A stretch of DNA of 64,000 nucleotides. It comes from Nymphaea colorata. Lineage: Eukaryota > Streptophyta > Magnoliopsida > Nymphaeales > Nymphaeaceae. The notes beneath the pieces were generated by a model. That model was not told the origin of the DNA. It ran no database searches and worked only from the letters and a program-made list of their open reading frames with translations. The stretch is taken from contig NC_045139.1 in NCBI RefSeq assembly GCF_008831285.2, forward strand, positions 19,422,892-19,486,891. Reading direction: 5' to 3'. Below are positions 1 to 10,645 of the stretch, one piece after another (within the stretch, counting starts at the first letter, position 1; the number at the start of each line of letters is the position of its first letter). Position numbers and translations under genes: made by a program.

Positions 1-215
1 ACGACAATGTAGTGAGTTCAATTGAATTTGATTTGATTGCATTGTGATTTGATCACAATGTGCTGTTAGTTCAATTGAATTTGATTTGATTGCATTGCGA
101 TTTGATGACAATGTAGTGGGAATATAATGATTGCACTAAATTTTATACTTTATAAAAAAAAGTTTGTTATGTAGTGCTAATATAATGATTGCACTAAACT
201 TTATACTTCTAGAAA
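1..215. repeat. Two short tandem repeats at the window edge
   Basis: Two direct repeats stand side by side. The first has a period of about 53 bp: the segment 15-61, beginning AGTTCAATTGAATTTGATTT, recurs at 68-114 with two or three changes, and positions 1-14 match the end of the unit (105-118), so the array probably began before the window. The second has a period of about 58 bp: a block with ATAATGATTGCACTAAA near 124 recurs near 182. Both are AT-rich and noncoding. No known family is recognised. Confidence 0.75.
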
Positions 216-801
216 AAGTTTGGTTGAAAACTAATGTGGAAACAATGAATCTATTAGAATTATAATTACTGTTTATCAATTATAAATGAATAATATTTTT
301 ATATAGTTGAATAATATTTTTGTATAGTTGTATATTGAGCACAATTTCATGAATATAATATAATATTAGTATTTTTTTATAGGATTTATGAAATACTATT
401 TTAGTATTTCTTTGGCTAAACTCTTTGTGACATTAAAGTAGATTCATGAAATATTACAATGTTCTTATTACCAAATAAGTGTTTAAATGTTCATTTCATG
501 GCTCATAAAGTTACATTATTTTACATTATTTTTTTAAAACCGAACCCGTAGATACGTTTTTTTGTAAAACTACAATAGTAAACATTGAATCATGTTTTGC
601 AAACATATAAGAATAGTTTTGTAAGTTAAAAAAATGACAACTAATTTCTTGAACTTTTACAAACTATAATCATTTTCATTAAGGTTTCCTACAGACGGCA
701 GATTTCACAAAAAAGAAGAAGTAAAAATGTAAAAAATAGGTTTGCTGATCTGTTAATAGAAAGTGCCAACTGTTCCTACTTTATCTTTCCCTCCCCCCCC
801 C

Positions 802-832
<31 letters not shown>

Positions 833-1742
833 CACAACAGATCTGGATCCCGTTCAAGTTCCGATTGAAGTTCACAAATTTTATAGGGATTTAAGATTGG
901 GCATAAAGGGCGTGATCCACTTGCGTAATGAACCTGGATTATTTGAGATGGAAGGTCATTGGTTTGGATATGGATCTGGTCGATTACAAAGCTGGATATC
1001 TGTAGTAGGACGAAGTGTGTTGCATCAATTCCTTCAACCGAACACCTACTGTTTCCAAGCATGCATCTGGAAAAGGGGAAGAACAAGTTTAAAACCCAAA
1101 TCCAGATCATGTAGAGTTTAATACTGTGGATTCGGATATGGATCAGTTTATGAGGCTTTGCGGAGGGATATGGATAGCTCAGATCAATTTTCTGATCTAA
1201 TTGTATTCTGACCCGAGTACGCTAGATCCATCTAAGGGTGACAGGGGCGGATGGTGTAGATCCAGATCAAAAATCAGTTGCAGGATTTGGGCCCGAATTC
1301 AGAGCCGAATCAGATCCAATCAAGTGCAAGTGATAAAATGGGGGACTTGAGATATATGTAACGACATTAGGTGTGGACGTGCCCCTAGAATTTGTTCCCA
1401 TGTTGGATTTTTTGATCCAGAACTAATTTGGATCGACGAAAAAACTGGATTATGCTCTAGATCTAAACAGATGCAATTCAAACAACGATCAAAATCCATT
1501 ACGAATCCGATAAAGACACAGATATTCAGCTAGCAACTGTATCTGATCCATTTGCATCCCTAGGGTCCGAGTCCCAGACTCCCAGGAAGAGGGACCGGGG
1601 GAAGAAGAAGTCACAACTCAGTAGAGAAGAAAGAAGAAGAAGACGAAGAGGAGGAGGAGGAAACAGAACTGCGGCTGCTCCCATCATCATACTCTAGGCT
1701 GCTAGGGAAGGAGGAAGAAAGAAAAGAAATCGAGTTGCAAGA
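216..1742. other. Intergenic DNA upstream of RRP43
   Basis: No gene is supported here. From 216 to about 780 the DNA is plain AT-rich. From about 840 to 1560 it is unusually rich in GATCCAGATC/GGATATGGATC-like words, which looks like a decayed dispersed repeat. A compound (TC)n(TA)n microsatellite lies at 802-832. From about 1580 to 1742 a purine-rich GAAGAAGAAG tract leads into the RRP43 start codon and is probably its 5' UTR and core promoter. No TATA box is obvious. Confidence 0.5.
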
Positions 1743-4700
1743 ATGGAGTCGGAGTCAGGAGGGAAGGCGTTGGAGGGGGAGATGGAGGTGGAGGCATTCA
1801 AGCGACTCTTCCCGCTTCCCTTCTACGAGAAGCACCTCTCCCAATCCCTCCGCCCCGACTCGAGGTCCCTCGACGAGTCCCGCCCCACCATCCTCGTCCT
1901 AGGCACGGTCCAGACCGCCGACGGCTCGGCCACCGCCAAGATCGGCCACACTGTAAAAAAAAAAGAAAGAAAAAACTTATGTGGCTTGCTTAATATTCTA
2001 CTGTCATTTCCTTCCTTATTCTATTGTTTTGCTTGCAGACGATGATGGCTGCAATCAAGTTGGAGATCATGATTCCGACATCTGAGTCGCCTAACGAGGG
2101 CGCCATTGGTTGGTAACCATCTCTGGGTCTCTTGGTAGTGGGTTTCAAATTGGGCGTGATTCTTAATGCGGGATTTCTCTTAGCAGCTATCGAATTCCAT
2201 ATGCCCCCTGTATGCTCGCCTATTGTCAGGCCAGGTCGACCTGCAGAGGTCGCTCCTGTGATTTCTAAGCAGCTTTCGGATGTCATATTGAGGTACAACG
2301 ATTGTCTTTTTTTTTTTTTTTTTTTTTAAAATTGGTTTTCGGAGTTCTTTGAACCCAAACTCATTGCCAGTAAGCGGAAATACTTGAATCATTCGTTCTT
2401 TACTTCATTTTATAACTCAAAATGTATGTAAGACATACTCTCCAGTGTTTAACATAAAATTTATATAAGATATGCTTTTGCTAGTTAAGAACTTACGTGA
2501 ACCAACATCTATTGCTTGTGCTATTGCCTTCGAACAAGTTATCTTGTGAAGCTAGTCATGAGTGGTTCATTTCACTTCCAACCTCTGAAACCAGTTGAGA
2601 ATGTTCTTTATGTGAATGCGCTGATATGTTTGATTGGTTGGTTGAGCTTCTTAACTTCTAGTGATAGTTAATCTTTCTCCCCTTTTCAGTGGAAGAATGT
2701 GCGACTGTGCTAACATGTGCATGAACGTTGTGTGATATGGAGGTCAAAGATGGACTTTCAGATTCTAAACAATGAGATTCACAGGAATTATCTGGTGAAT
2801 GTTTCCAATTTATGTGCAAAAGTCGTCGTTGCCAAAAAATGGACAAGGAAGAGAAATAGCTAAAAGTAGATACATATTTAGGTTGGGGTTAACCTGTTTG
2901 TTAATGAAGGATTCATCCTGTTGAAAAAAACAGAACCAAACCTTTGACTTTTCTTCTTTATGTTTCACTATCTTGACTTTGCCCTTTGATATTTCCAGCA
3001 TTGCCTTCTTTTGATCGTCCATCTAATTGAGGGTTTTTTATGCCACAAAGTTCATCTACTCCTTTTGGTGAATAGGATGTAGTCTTGCACATTCTTTAAT
3101 AGTTTATGTAGATTATATTTGGTAAATCTTTTCGTTAGTTTGCAACTTTGTAGTAGCATATAGTAAAGGTGAGACACATGACCGTGATAACAGGTTGAAT
3201 TTTTGTTTGTACAGTTCTGGTATGATAAATTTGGGTGAACTTTCAATAATTAGTCGAAAAGCAGCATGGATGGCCTATCTGGTAATTCTCTTTGCTACTC
3301 TTTTAATGACTTGATTTGATCTAAGATTTTGTAATATCAGATTACTGTCATCCACCAAAGACACGCACAAAAAAACAAGAAAGAAGGAGAAGAGAAGTGC
3401 CAAAGGATAGGGACGGCAACAACAATAACTGTCTGTTGAACCCTAAGATTATATTGAAAAATCAATCTTTTACACCATGGACTGATAAGTCCTATTAAAA
3501 ACAAAGAATATTACAGCCATGCCGTTAATGAGAAAACATAACGTTAAAAGGAAAAACACCTAATATGATGTTTGGATCTGATCCAGATCGTGACGTCATG
3601 ACCCAAACCTTATACACGTTTTAACACTCTCCTTCAAGTTCTACATGGTCTTGCATCATGTACAACTTGTTCTTTAGCAACCAGAATTGTCGTCTTGTTA
3701 ATCCTTTAGAAAATAAGTTTGCCAACTGATCTTCAGTTCTAGCATGTTGGAGCTTTATCTCCTTTTCCTCAACCTTTTGTTGAATAAAATGTTGATTGAT
3801 TTCAATGTGTTTGGTCCTGCTATGTTGGATGGGATTAAGAGCAATGTTAATTGTGCTTTGATTGTCACTTAGGAGCATTGAGCAAGCAATCTTCTCTCCT
3901 AAATTATTCAACAAATGTCTAATCCAAGTAGCTTTTGCTATGCTTGCAGCCATTGACCAGTATTCTATCTTGGTACTAGATCGTGCCACAACCTTTTGCT
4001 TTTGACTGCTCAAAGACACAAGATTATGCCCTATGAAAACACAATAATCACTCACTAATCTCTCATTTGGATCACCTGCCCAATCTGCATCTGTGTAAGT
4101 GATTATCTCATGTCCATGATCCACATTATCATTTTTATGGTAAACAAGGCTTTCTTTTATAGTGCCTTTTAGATATCTTAAAAATGTGTTTCAATGCCTC
4201 CATATGACCTTCTCTTGGAGCATGCATAAACTAAGAAAACCTGATTAACAACGTAAACAATGTCATGCTTGGTAAATGTAAGATACTGTAACATACCAAC
4301 AACGCTTCAATATCTTGTAGGATTGGCATAAGCCTCACCAACTTTAGAACTTAATCTGTGATGTAATACGCTAGGAGTAGTAGCCGGTCTACAGTTTGTC
4401 ATGCTTGTCTTTTCCAAGAGATCAAGAGTATACTTTTGATGCATGAGTGTCAATGTGTCCCCTTGTCTATCAACCTCTACCCCAAGAAAGTACCTTAATT
4501 CTCCTAAATTCTTCATCTTAAAGATCTTCATTGAGCATTGTTTTACCTCTCCCTCATGCTCATTTGTACTTCCTGTTATAACAATATCATCAACATATAT
4601 AAGGAGAAGAGTTGTGATACATTTCTTTTGGTAGAAAAAATTTGTAAAGAAAAACTCTCAAACCAAGAACGAGATGCTTGCTTTAACTCATACAGAGAGG

Positions 4701-7700
4701 TTTTCAATTTGACAGCCAAGTGGAAGGATCTTTTTATGCATATCCTGGGGGTTGTTCCATATAAACTTCTGCCTTCAAATCTCCATGCAAGATGCATTCT
4801 TAACATCCATCTTTCTGAGTGTCCATCATTGATCAAGAGCTAAAGTTATGATGTTACATATTGTACCCATTTTAACCACCGGACTATAGGTTTCATCATA
4901 ATCTTCACTCTATTGTTGCGTGAAACCCCGATCCACAAGACGTGCCTTATATCTTTCAATGCTCCCTTCTGGTTTATATTTTATTTTATAAACCCATTCG
5001 AAACCAACAACATTCTTTCCTTCTGGTCATGGTACCACATCCCAAGTCTGACACTCATGAAGAGCTTCCATTTCTTCATTCATAGCTTCAATACAGCTTG
5101 ATTGAGAGAGAGTGGCTCATCCTGCATTGTCAGTTGAAAAACAAGAGAAAATGTATCATGACACCCAACGTTGAATTGGATGCTGAATACGAGTCGATCT
5201 CCGCCTTTGTTCAGTGATGGTTACCTCTAGATTACTCGGCCCCTTTTCTATGCCCCTTCTGACATATACTTATCCAAAAAAGTGCTCAATAGGATGTTCT
5301 TCATCGGTTTGATGGTTGCTTAAACCCTCACTACTGTTTGAGGATGATTGAATGGTGGATTGACATGTGTGCTCCATATTGGTAAAAAGATCAACACTCA
5401 ACCATGGATCATACATCTACACTATCTTGGGTTGCACTCGATTTGACACGTCCACGCCAAAATCTTGTTCATCAAAAACAACATTTCAGGAGGTTCTAAT
5501 ACGTTTTGAAGTGGGATCATAACACTGATATCCTTTATACTCGTCTACATATCCTACAAATTTGCACTTTGTCGCCTTGTCCTGAAACTTATTTCTCAAA
5601 GATGAATCAATATGCACATTACATACACACCCAAAAGTACTCTGTTCATTATAGCATGGATGTTGATCAAACAAAATATAATAAGGAGATTTCCCTTTCA
5701 AGATGGACACAGGAAGAAGATTTATAATGTAGACCGATGTATTAAAGCTCTCCATCAAAAGGGTATTGGGCACATTACTGTCATATAACATGTTTATAAC
5801 ACTTTCTACGATATGATGATGTTTACTTTCTACAACACCATTTTGTTGCGAGGTATATGGGCAAGAAATTTGTCATCCTATTCCATTATCTCGAAGAAAG
5901 ACAATAAAATCGTTTGCCTCTTACTCTCCTCCACCATCACATTGCAGATGCACAATATCATAGGAAAATTTTATTTTATCCATAGAATAAAAATTTTGAA
6001 ATACATCGTGTTTATGTTTCATGAAATATATCCTAGTATAGTAGGAATATGAATCAATGAAATGACATAATATCGGCTTCTAGATAAAGAAGGAATACGA
6101 GCGGGTCCCCAAACGTCAGAGCAAGCAATTTCAAAAGGCCTCGAAGCTCTTTTGTTAATAATATGAAATGGAAGAACAAGAACATGACTCTTATAGAGTT
6201 AATTCAAGCACTTTCTTAGACTTTGAAGGAGATGACAAACTGGACTCTAGAATAAGATTGCTAGAAACAACTTTCAACAAAATTTTTACTACAATGACCC
6301 GAACGACCGTGTTAGAGTTCTGATTTATTACAATAGCTAGAGACTCTCAATGAACGAATTAGGACTGAAAAACTTTGATGACTCTGAAGAAGGCTTCGAT
6401 GTCTTCAATTGAAGAACAGGGACTGAAGAAACTGAAGAGGTGATTGGGTTCTCCTTGAAGATATACATGTCTCCACGTTGTTTTCCCTCAGCGAACATCT
6501 CCTTCGTTTGAAGATTCTTAACATTGACAGATGGAGTAAATTCGCTGGTTGAATGCATATCATCAACAAGTTTAGCTACAGACACGTTATTCTTTTTAAT
6601 GTTAGGAGTGAGAAGGACATTGGACAAAGGAAGAGACGATTTTGACATGTAAATTTGTGCATTTGCCAATATGACTTATGGAGTGATGAGATCTATCACC
6701 CGTAACTATACTACCTTTCCCAAGATAAGGAAATAGGTTAGATAAGTTACTTGCATTGTCCGTCACATGTGAGGCTGCCCCTGAATCAACGTACCACAGT
6801 CCTTGCTCATTCTGCTTGAACGTCCTTTGTGATAGGGCTGACAATAAGACATGATGTACATCTCCTGGTGGTATCCTCGTTCCATGAGAGTTAGTTGGCC
6901 TATTTTCTGGTTTATGCATTTTTCTTTTATTCTGAGGGTTAAACCAACAGTTAGCTTTCACATGTCCCCTTTTATTGCATTGGAAGCATGTGGGGATTCT
7001 CTTTTGATTTCCTGTAGTAGAGCTTCCTGGAATGATGGGTGTAGGCAAAATGCCTCGTCCTCCATGTCCAAAATGACCTCTGGCCCTGCCTGCTTGATGT
7101 CTTCCATTCCCTCGTCCATAACCTACGAAAGTCTCTGTAGCAGGCATTGAATGAAACTGGTTGAATCTTTCTCTTCTGCTCTCTGCGTCATGATATTCTT
7201 GTGATGGAGAAGCTTTGCCTGTAGTTCTTCAAAAGTGGGCAGCTGCGGATGACACTGCAGTGCTATAGTCAGCATGCCAAAATCAGGTCCTAAGCCATTT
7301 ATAAGCTGTTGGACTTTGTCCTTATCTGAAATAGCACTACCAATGGCTACCAACTGATCGGTGATGGCCTTCCTGCGACCAATATACTCCATGACTGACA
7401 TCAAACCCTTCTTCAAATTCTGAAATTCTTTCTTCAAAAATAGAACTGTGCCTCTGATATTTGAGAATAAGTCTGAGATAAATGAGTCCATATCTCTGCT
7501 GCAGTGTAATCATCTGAAAGAGTAGCCAATATTTCTTGAGAGAGTGTTGAAGTGATGTAGGCAACCAAAGATTGTTCGCGTTTTCTCCAATATGTATATT
7601 CTGGATTGTTTGTGAACTTGGAACATGTGGCACCTTTCTCATCCTTAGATTCCTGTACAATAACCTTCGGTGGTGCAGGAGACGAACCATTGTGATGCTT

Positions 7701-10645
7701 ATCGAGATCTTGACCTCATATAAACAGAAGTATTTGTCTCTTCCAGGTCAAGAAATTAGAATGAGTGAGTTTTTCAGTGACTAGCTGATTCAAGAAGTTG
7801 GCTAATGGACCAGAATGCATAGAGGAATCCATTGACAAGGGAAGAACAAAAACAAGATCAGAAAAATTCAAAGACAAGTAAGAAAGAAAGACGAATATGA
7901 AGAAGGAGACCTCTAATCAGCAATAAAACAGTATCAGCCCCTATCAACCCGCCTTTCAAACAAGGTAAGCTGATATAAGCAAAAAGCAAAAGCTCGGTTT
8001 TTTTATATATATTTTTTTAACGAGCCTGCTGAAGGGGTAAAACCTGCTGGAAGTGGGGCAAAGAAAGAAAGGCTTATTGTGAACATTCGTTTTTTTTTCT
8101 TTTTTGGGCGGGGGTGTTTTTTTTTAGGTGGGGGGGGGGGGGGGCTAGAAGCCTGCTGGAAAAGAGCAAAGATGGTAACCTGTTTCTGTCAACCTGCACA
8201 AGCTTGGCAGATGGACAAAACTGGAGACCAAATATGGAGGAGAATAAAAGAACTACAGAGTAGATAGAAAAATGAAAACGTCAACCAATTGTGATGATAA
8301 AGAGTGGTTTAATACTGCTGTTACTAACTTATAAGGAACTGACTAGACAAAAGGGACGTTGGTCTACTGAGAATGGTCAAGACTAATGGGCAGACCTCAA
8401 ACACGTGCAGGGAGTAGAGAATACAGACTAAAGAGAGGACTATACGGCGTCATTAAGAGCATAGCTTAAAAGGAATACCAAAAGAAACAGTAACAGAGAA
8501 TGATGAGAGATCACCAAGAATAGAAATAAGAAGACAGGAAAGATGACAGATCAGATTATCGTCAGAAAAGAGGGATTTCTTGAGTGAAAAGACAACTTAG
8601 ATCTCTTTGAGCATGCCTCTAGTAAATGCCTGCAACCTGGCTTGATACCATCTAACATTTTGTAATATCAGATTACTGTGGCATCCACCAAAGACTTATG
8701 CACAGAAAAACGAGAAAGAAGGAGAAGAGAAGTGCCAAAGGATAGGGACGACGGCAGTGGCAGTAACTGTCCGCTGAACCCTAAGATTATATTATAAAAT
8801 AAATCTTTTACACCATCGACTAATAAGTCCTATTAAAAATAAAGAATATTTCAGCCATGCCATTAATGAGAAAACATAACGTTAAAAAGGACAAACAGTT
8901 TCTTGCTATGATGATGACAATGATGGCAATTACTACGTGGGTTTTTGTAGGACATTTACTGTTTGGATGCAGATGGCTCTCTTTTTGATGCCGCATTACT
9001 TTCAGCTGTTGGCGCCTTTGTTAATTGTAAGTTATGTCTTTCCTCATTCATGAAATGAATGCTAACTTGTATTGATGGAGCTTATTAATGCACTTTTCTC
9101 ATTTAGCAGTTCACCCAAAAAGTTATGATGTCTGTATGAGTTTGGTTCATCTTAACAATCCTGGTGTTTCTCTGATCATGTCTATTGACTGTTGTTATGA
9201 ATTGTTAACTAAAAATTGTAGTTGCTTAAGATCACTGACTGCTAGTAGCTTTTTTCCTCACATGCTTAAATTTCTTTTATTTTCTCTGTTATCCTGGATG
9301 GTTACACCTGCAGTTCACCATTACAACCCTTGTGGAGCAAGCTTTGGTGCTTGAAAATCTAAGAATCCTCTTACAAATTATTGGTTTGGGAGCTTTGTCC
9401 TGCTGTCTTAACTTCACATGGACATTGCATTTGTCACTTCATTAGACCAGATCCTGAGCTCCACATTCAAAACTTGGAACACTTTATGGAGGTAGCTGAG
9501 TTAATCCTTGTCTGAGTTAGGAAACAAGTCTCTCTCAAATCTCATCTTTGTAATCTGCTTCCTACTCGGCTACCTAATTTGGCCAAGCTACTGGGTCAAA
9601 TTTGTTGACTCCATGTTTGCCAATTGTACTTTTGTATAAGACTTAGGTCTCTAAGTGTCTAGTCAATTGTTATGTTTGCCAACTATATCCTGAGCAGGGA
9701 TAACTCTTGAACAAGCAAAACCCGCACCTTAGGTTTGATTCATTTGCTTCCCCAATCAAACTTGCATTGTACTTTTGCAACCAATTACTCCTTAGAAACC
9801 TTATTTTTAGGAATTTTAGTGCCATTTTCCTCTCTCAGTGTCTTACTTGAATATAATTGCTTATGTTAGTCATTTATTATTTGCATCTAGTCTATATTGT
9901 TGAGCATCACCTAGGTGACACCTAGTCGCTAGTTCTATGTAGATCTTGAAGGTTAGAATCCCAGAGAACAAAATTCTTGACTTTTATAGGCTGAATGTTG
10001 AACTTCCTGTACTCTTGACTTTTGGTGATGCCATTGCTCTGTTTACTAGGTTTCTCTAATCAACAAGCACTAAATGATTAAAAGTTGCTTCCATAAGTTT
10101 TTTTTACCCTGCAATTATTTCAGTTTATCATTTGTGTTGGTAATCGTGGAATGAACCACGTTATTATCACTCCTGTGCAGTGGAAATCCCCCCTGTTTCT
10201 CTCAGTGATGAAGGACGGATAACTGTTGCTTCTGCGGAGCTTTTAGAACACACAGAAGTGGTAGGCAGTAAGGAGAAAAGGAAGTTGCAGCTGGGGGAGA
10301 TTCCATTGTCACTAACATGTGTGCTACACAAGAAGTATATACTGGCGGACCCAAATGCAGAAGAAGAATCCATCATGGACACACTTGTAACCATCGTGTT
10401 GGATACATCAAGCCGCCTCCTGTTCTTGTATAAACCAGGGGGTCTATTTCTTGCTAATTCGTCAATGCTCCAGGTTCAATTTCTCTTACTCGTTTGGAAT
10501 TTGTGCTATTGTTACATTCATGTCTCCTAAGTAACAGATTTGCGGTGAATTACAGTCCTGTGTGCAGCTTGCAAAATCTAGACTGACTGTTTTGAAAGAG
10601 ATATTGAGAGATGCACTTTCAGAGATGGATGTTGATGAAGAGTAA
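1743..10645 (+). CDS. RRP43: Exosome complex component RRP43 (RNase PH-like), 7 exons
   Basis: Subunit of the RNase PH-like ring of the RNA exosome, which supports 3'-5' processing and decay of rRNA and mRNA in nucleus and cytoplasm. Exons: 1743-1952, 2039-2108, 2187-2292, 3215-3281, 8951-9026, 10181-10473, 10556-10645. All junctions are GT-AG and phases join cleanly to give 303 aa plus TAA, the usual plant length. Recognisable segments are an N-terminal FYEKHLSQSLRPDSRSLDE, then TADGSATAKIGHT (residues about 58-70), EFHMPPVCSPIVRPGRPAEV in exon 3, GKAAWMAYL-like and DIYCLDADGSLFDAALL (exons 4-5), and ILADPNAEEESIMDTLV (exon 6). The acidic tail ends DVDEE. The start was chosen because it is the first ATG of exon 1 and matches family N-termini. 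Intron 4 (5.7 kb) contains a copia element in opposite orientation; the coding exons are undamaged, so the gene is probably functional. Confidence 0.93.
3330..3626 (-). repeat. 3' LTR of the copia element (complete)
   Basis: On the minus strand it begins TGTTAAAACGTGTATAAGG, straight after GAAGGAGAG at the end of the RNase H frame, whose TAA stop (3621-3623) falls inside the LTR. It ends ...GATATTACA at 3330. TG...CA ends are typical of LTRs. Length is 297 bp. Positions 3330-3558 align with the other LTR; 3559-3626 have no counterpart there. Confidence 0.85.
3621..4836 (-). pseudogene. copia reverse transcriptase and RNase H remnant
   Basis: From right to left, 4576-4836 covers an RT segment with TSLYELKQASRSWF and a LYMLMILL relic of the polymerase active-site strand. 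4307-4531 continues with LRYFLGVEVDRQGDTL and QKYTLDLLEKTSM. 3621-4124 is the RNase H domain: TYTDADWAGDPNERLVSDYC, SSQKQKVVARSSTKIEYWSM, LLSDNQSTINIA and SRTKHIEI. Stops separate these parts. Homology to copia pol is certain; function is lost. Confidence 0.88.
5486..6669 (-). pseudogene. copia integrase remnant
   Basis: The clearest part is 5486-5791, whose translation has the copia integrase end: an YIINLLPVSIL-like helix, then SPYYILF, STFGCVC and KCKFVGYVDEYKGYQCYDP. Between about 5800 and 6600 the frame is broken and the catalytic DDE region cannot be read continuously. Not functional as it stands. Confidence 0.75.
6602..7870 (-). pseudogene. copia gag, zinc knuckle and protease remnant
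   Basis: The gag part (about 7123-7870) shows the retrotransposon gag signature: LKKGLMSVMEYI, then LINGLGPDF and PTFEELQAKLLHH. A frame change near 7147 leads into the glycine-rich stretch and a CCHC knuckle, CFQCNKRGHVKANC, in the same open frame as the aspartic protease motif WYVDSGAASHVTDN. Frame breaks between these modules show it is no longer a working polyprotein. Confidence 0.85.
8636..8650 (-). other. Primer-binding site for initiator tRNA-Met
   Basis: The minus strand reads TGGTATCAAGCCAGG just inside the 5' LTR, close to the plant copia consensus TGGTATCAGAGCCAGG (complement of the initiator tRNA-Met 3' end), with one base missing. It lies 10 nt from the recognised LTR end, a slightly longer gap than usual. 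Confidence 0.75.
8661..8897 (-). repeat. 5' LTR of the copia element (outer end missing)
   Basis: Aligns with 3330-3558 of the 3' LTR with scattered substitutions and small indels. Homology stops after ACAAACA at 8897 and the remaining 68 bp of the LTR are absent, so the promoter-bearing U3 start is lost. The sequence goes directly into host intron 53 bp before RRP43 exon 5. Confidence 0.85.
9027..10180 (+). other. RRP43 intron 5
   Basis: About 1.15 kb of ordinary AT-rich intron between exons 5 and 6. Donor T|GTAAGT, acceptor CTGTGCAG. No internal gene or clear repeat was seen. Confidence 0.8.

Larger units (their letters stand above)
3330..8897 (-). mobile_element. Degenerate Ty1/copia LTR retrotransposon in RRP43 intron 4
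   Basis: Element of about 5.6 kb on the minus strand, opposite to its host gene. In element order it has a 5' LTR (8661-8897), a primer-binding site (8636-8650), a gag region, a CCHC zinc knuckle, a protease motif, the end of the integrase, reverse transcriptase, RNase H, and a 3' LTR (3330-3626). The order protease-integrase-RT-RNase H identifies copia. Frames are broken by several stops and frameshifts, so it is not autonomous. The two LTRs are roughly 90% identical by eye over about 230 bp, pointing to an old insertion. No 5-bp target-site duplication is found because the outer part of the 5' LTR is missing. Only 48 bp of intron remain on the exon 4 side and 53 bp on the exon 5 side. Confidence 0.92.
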
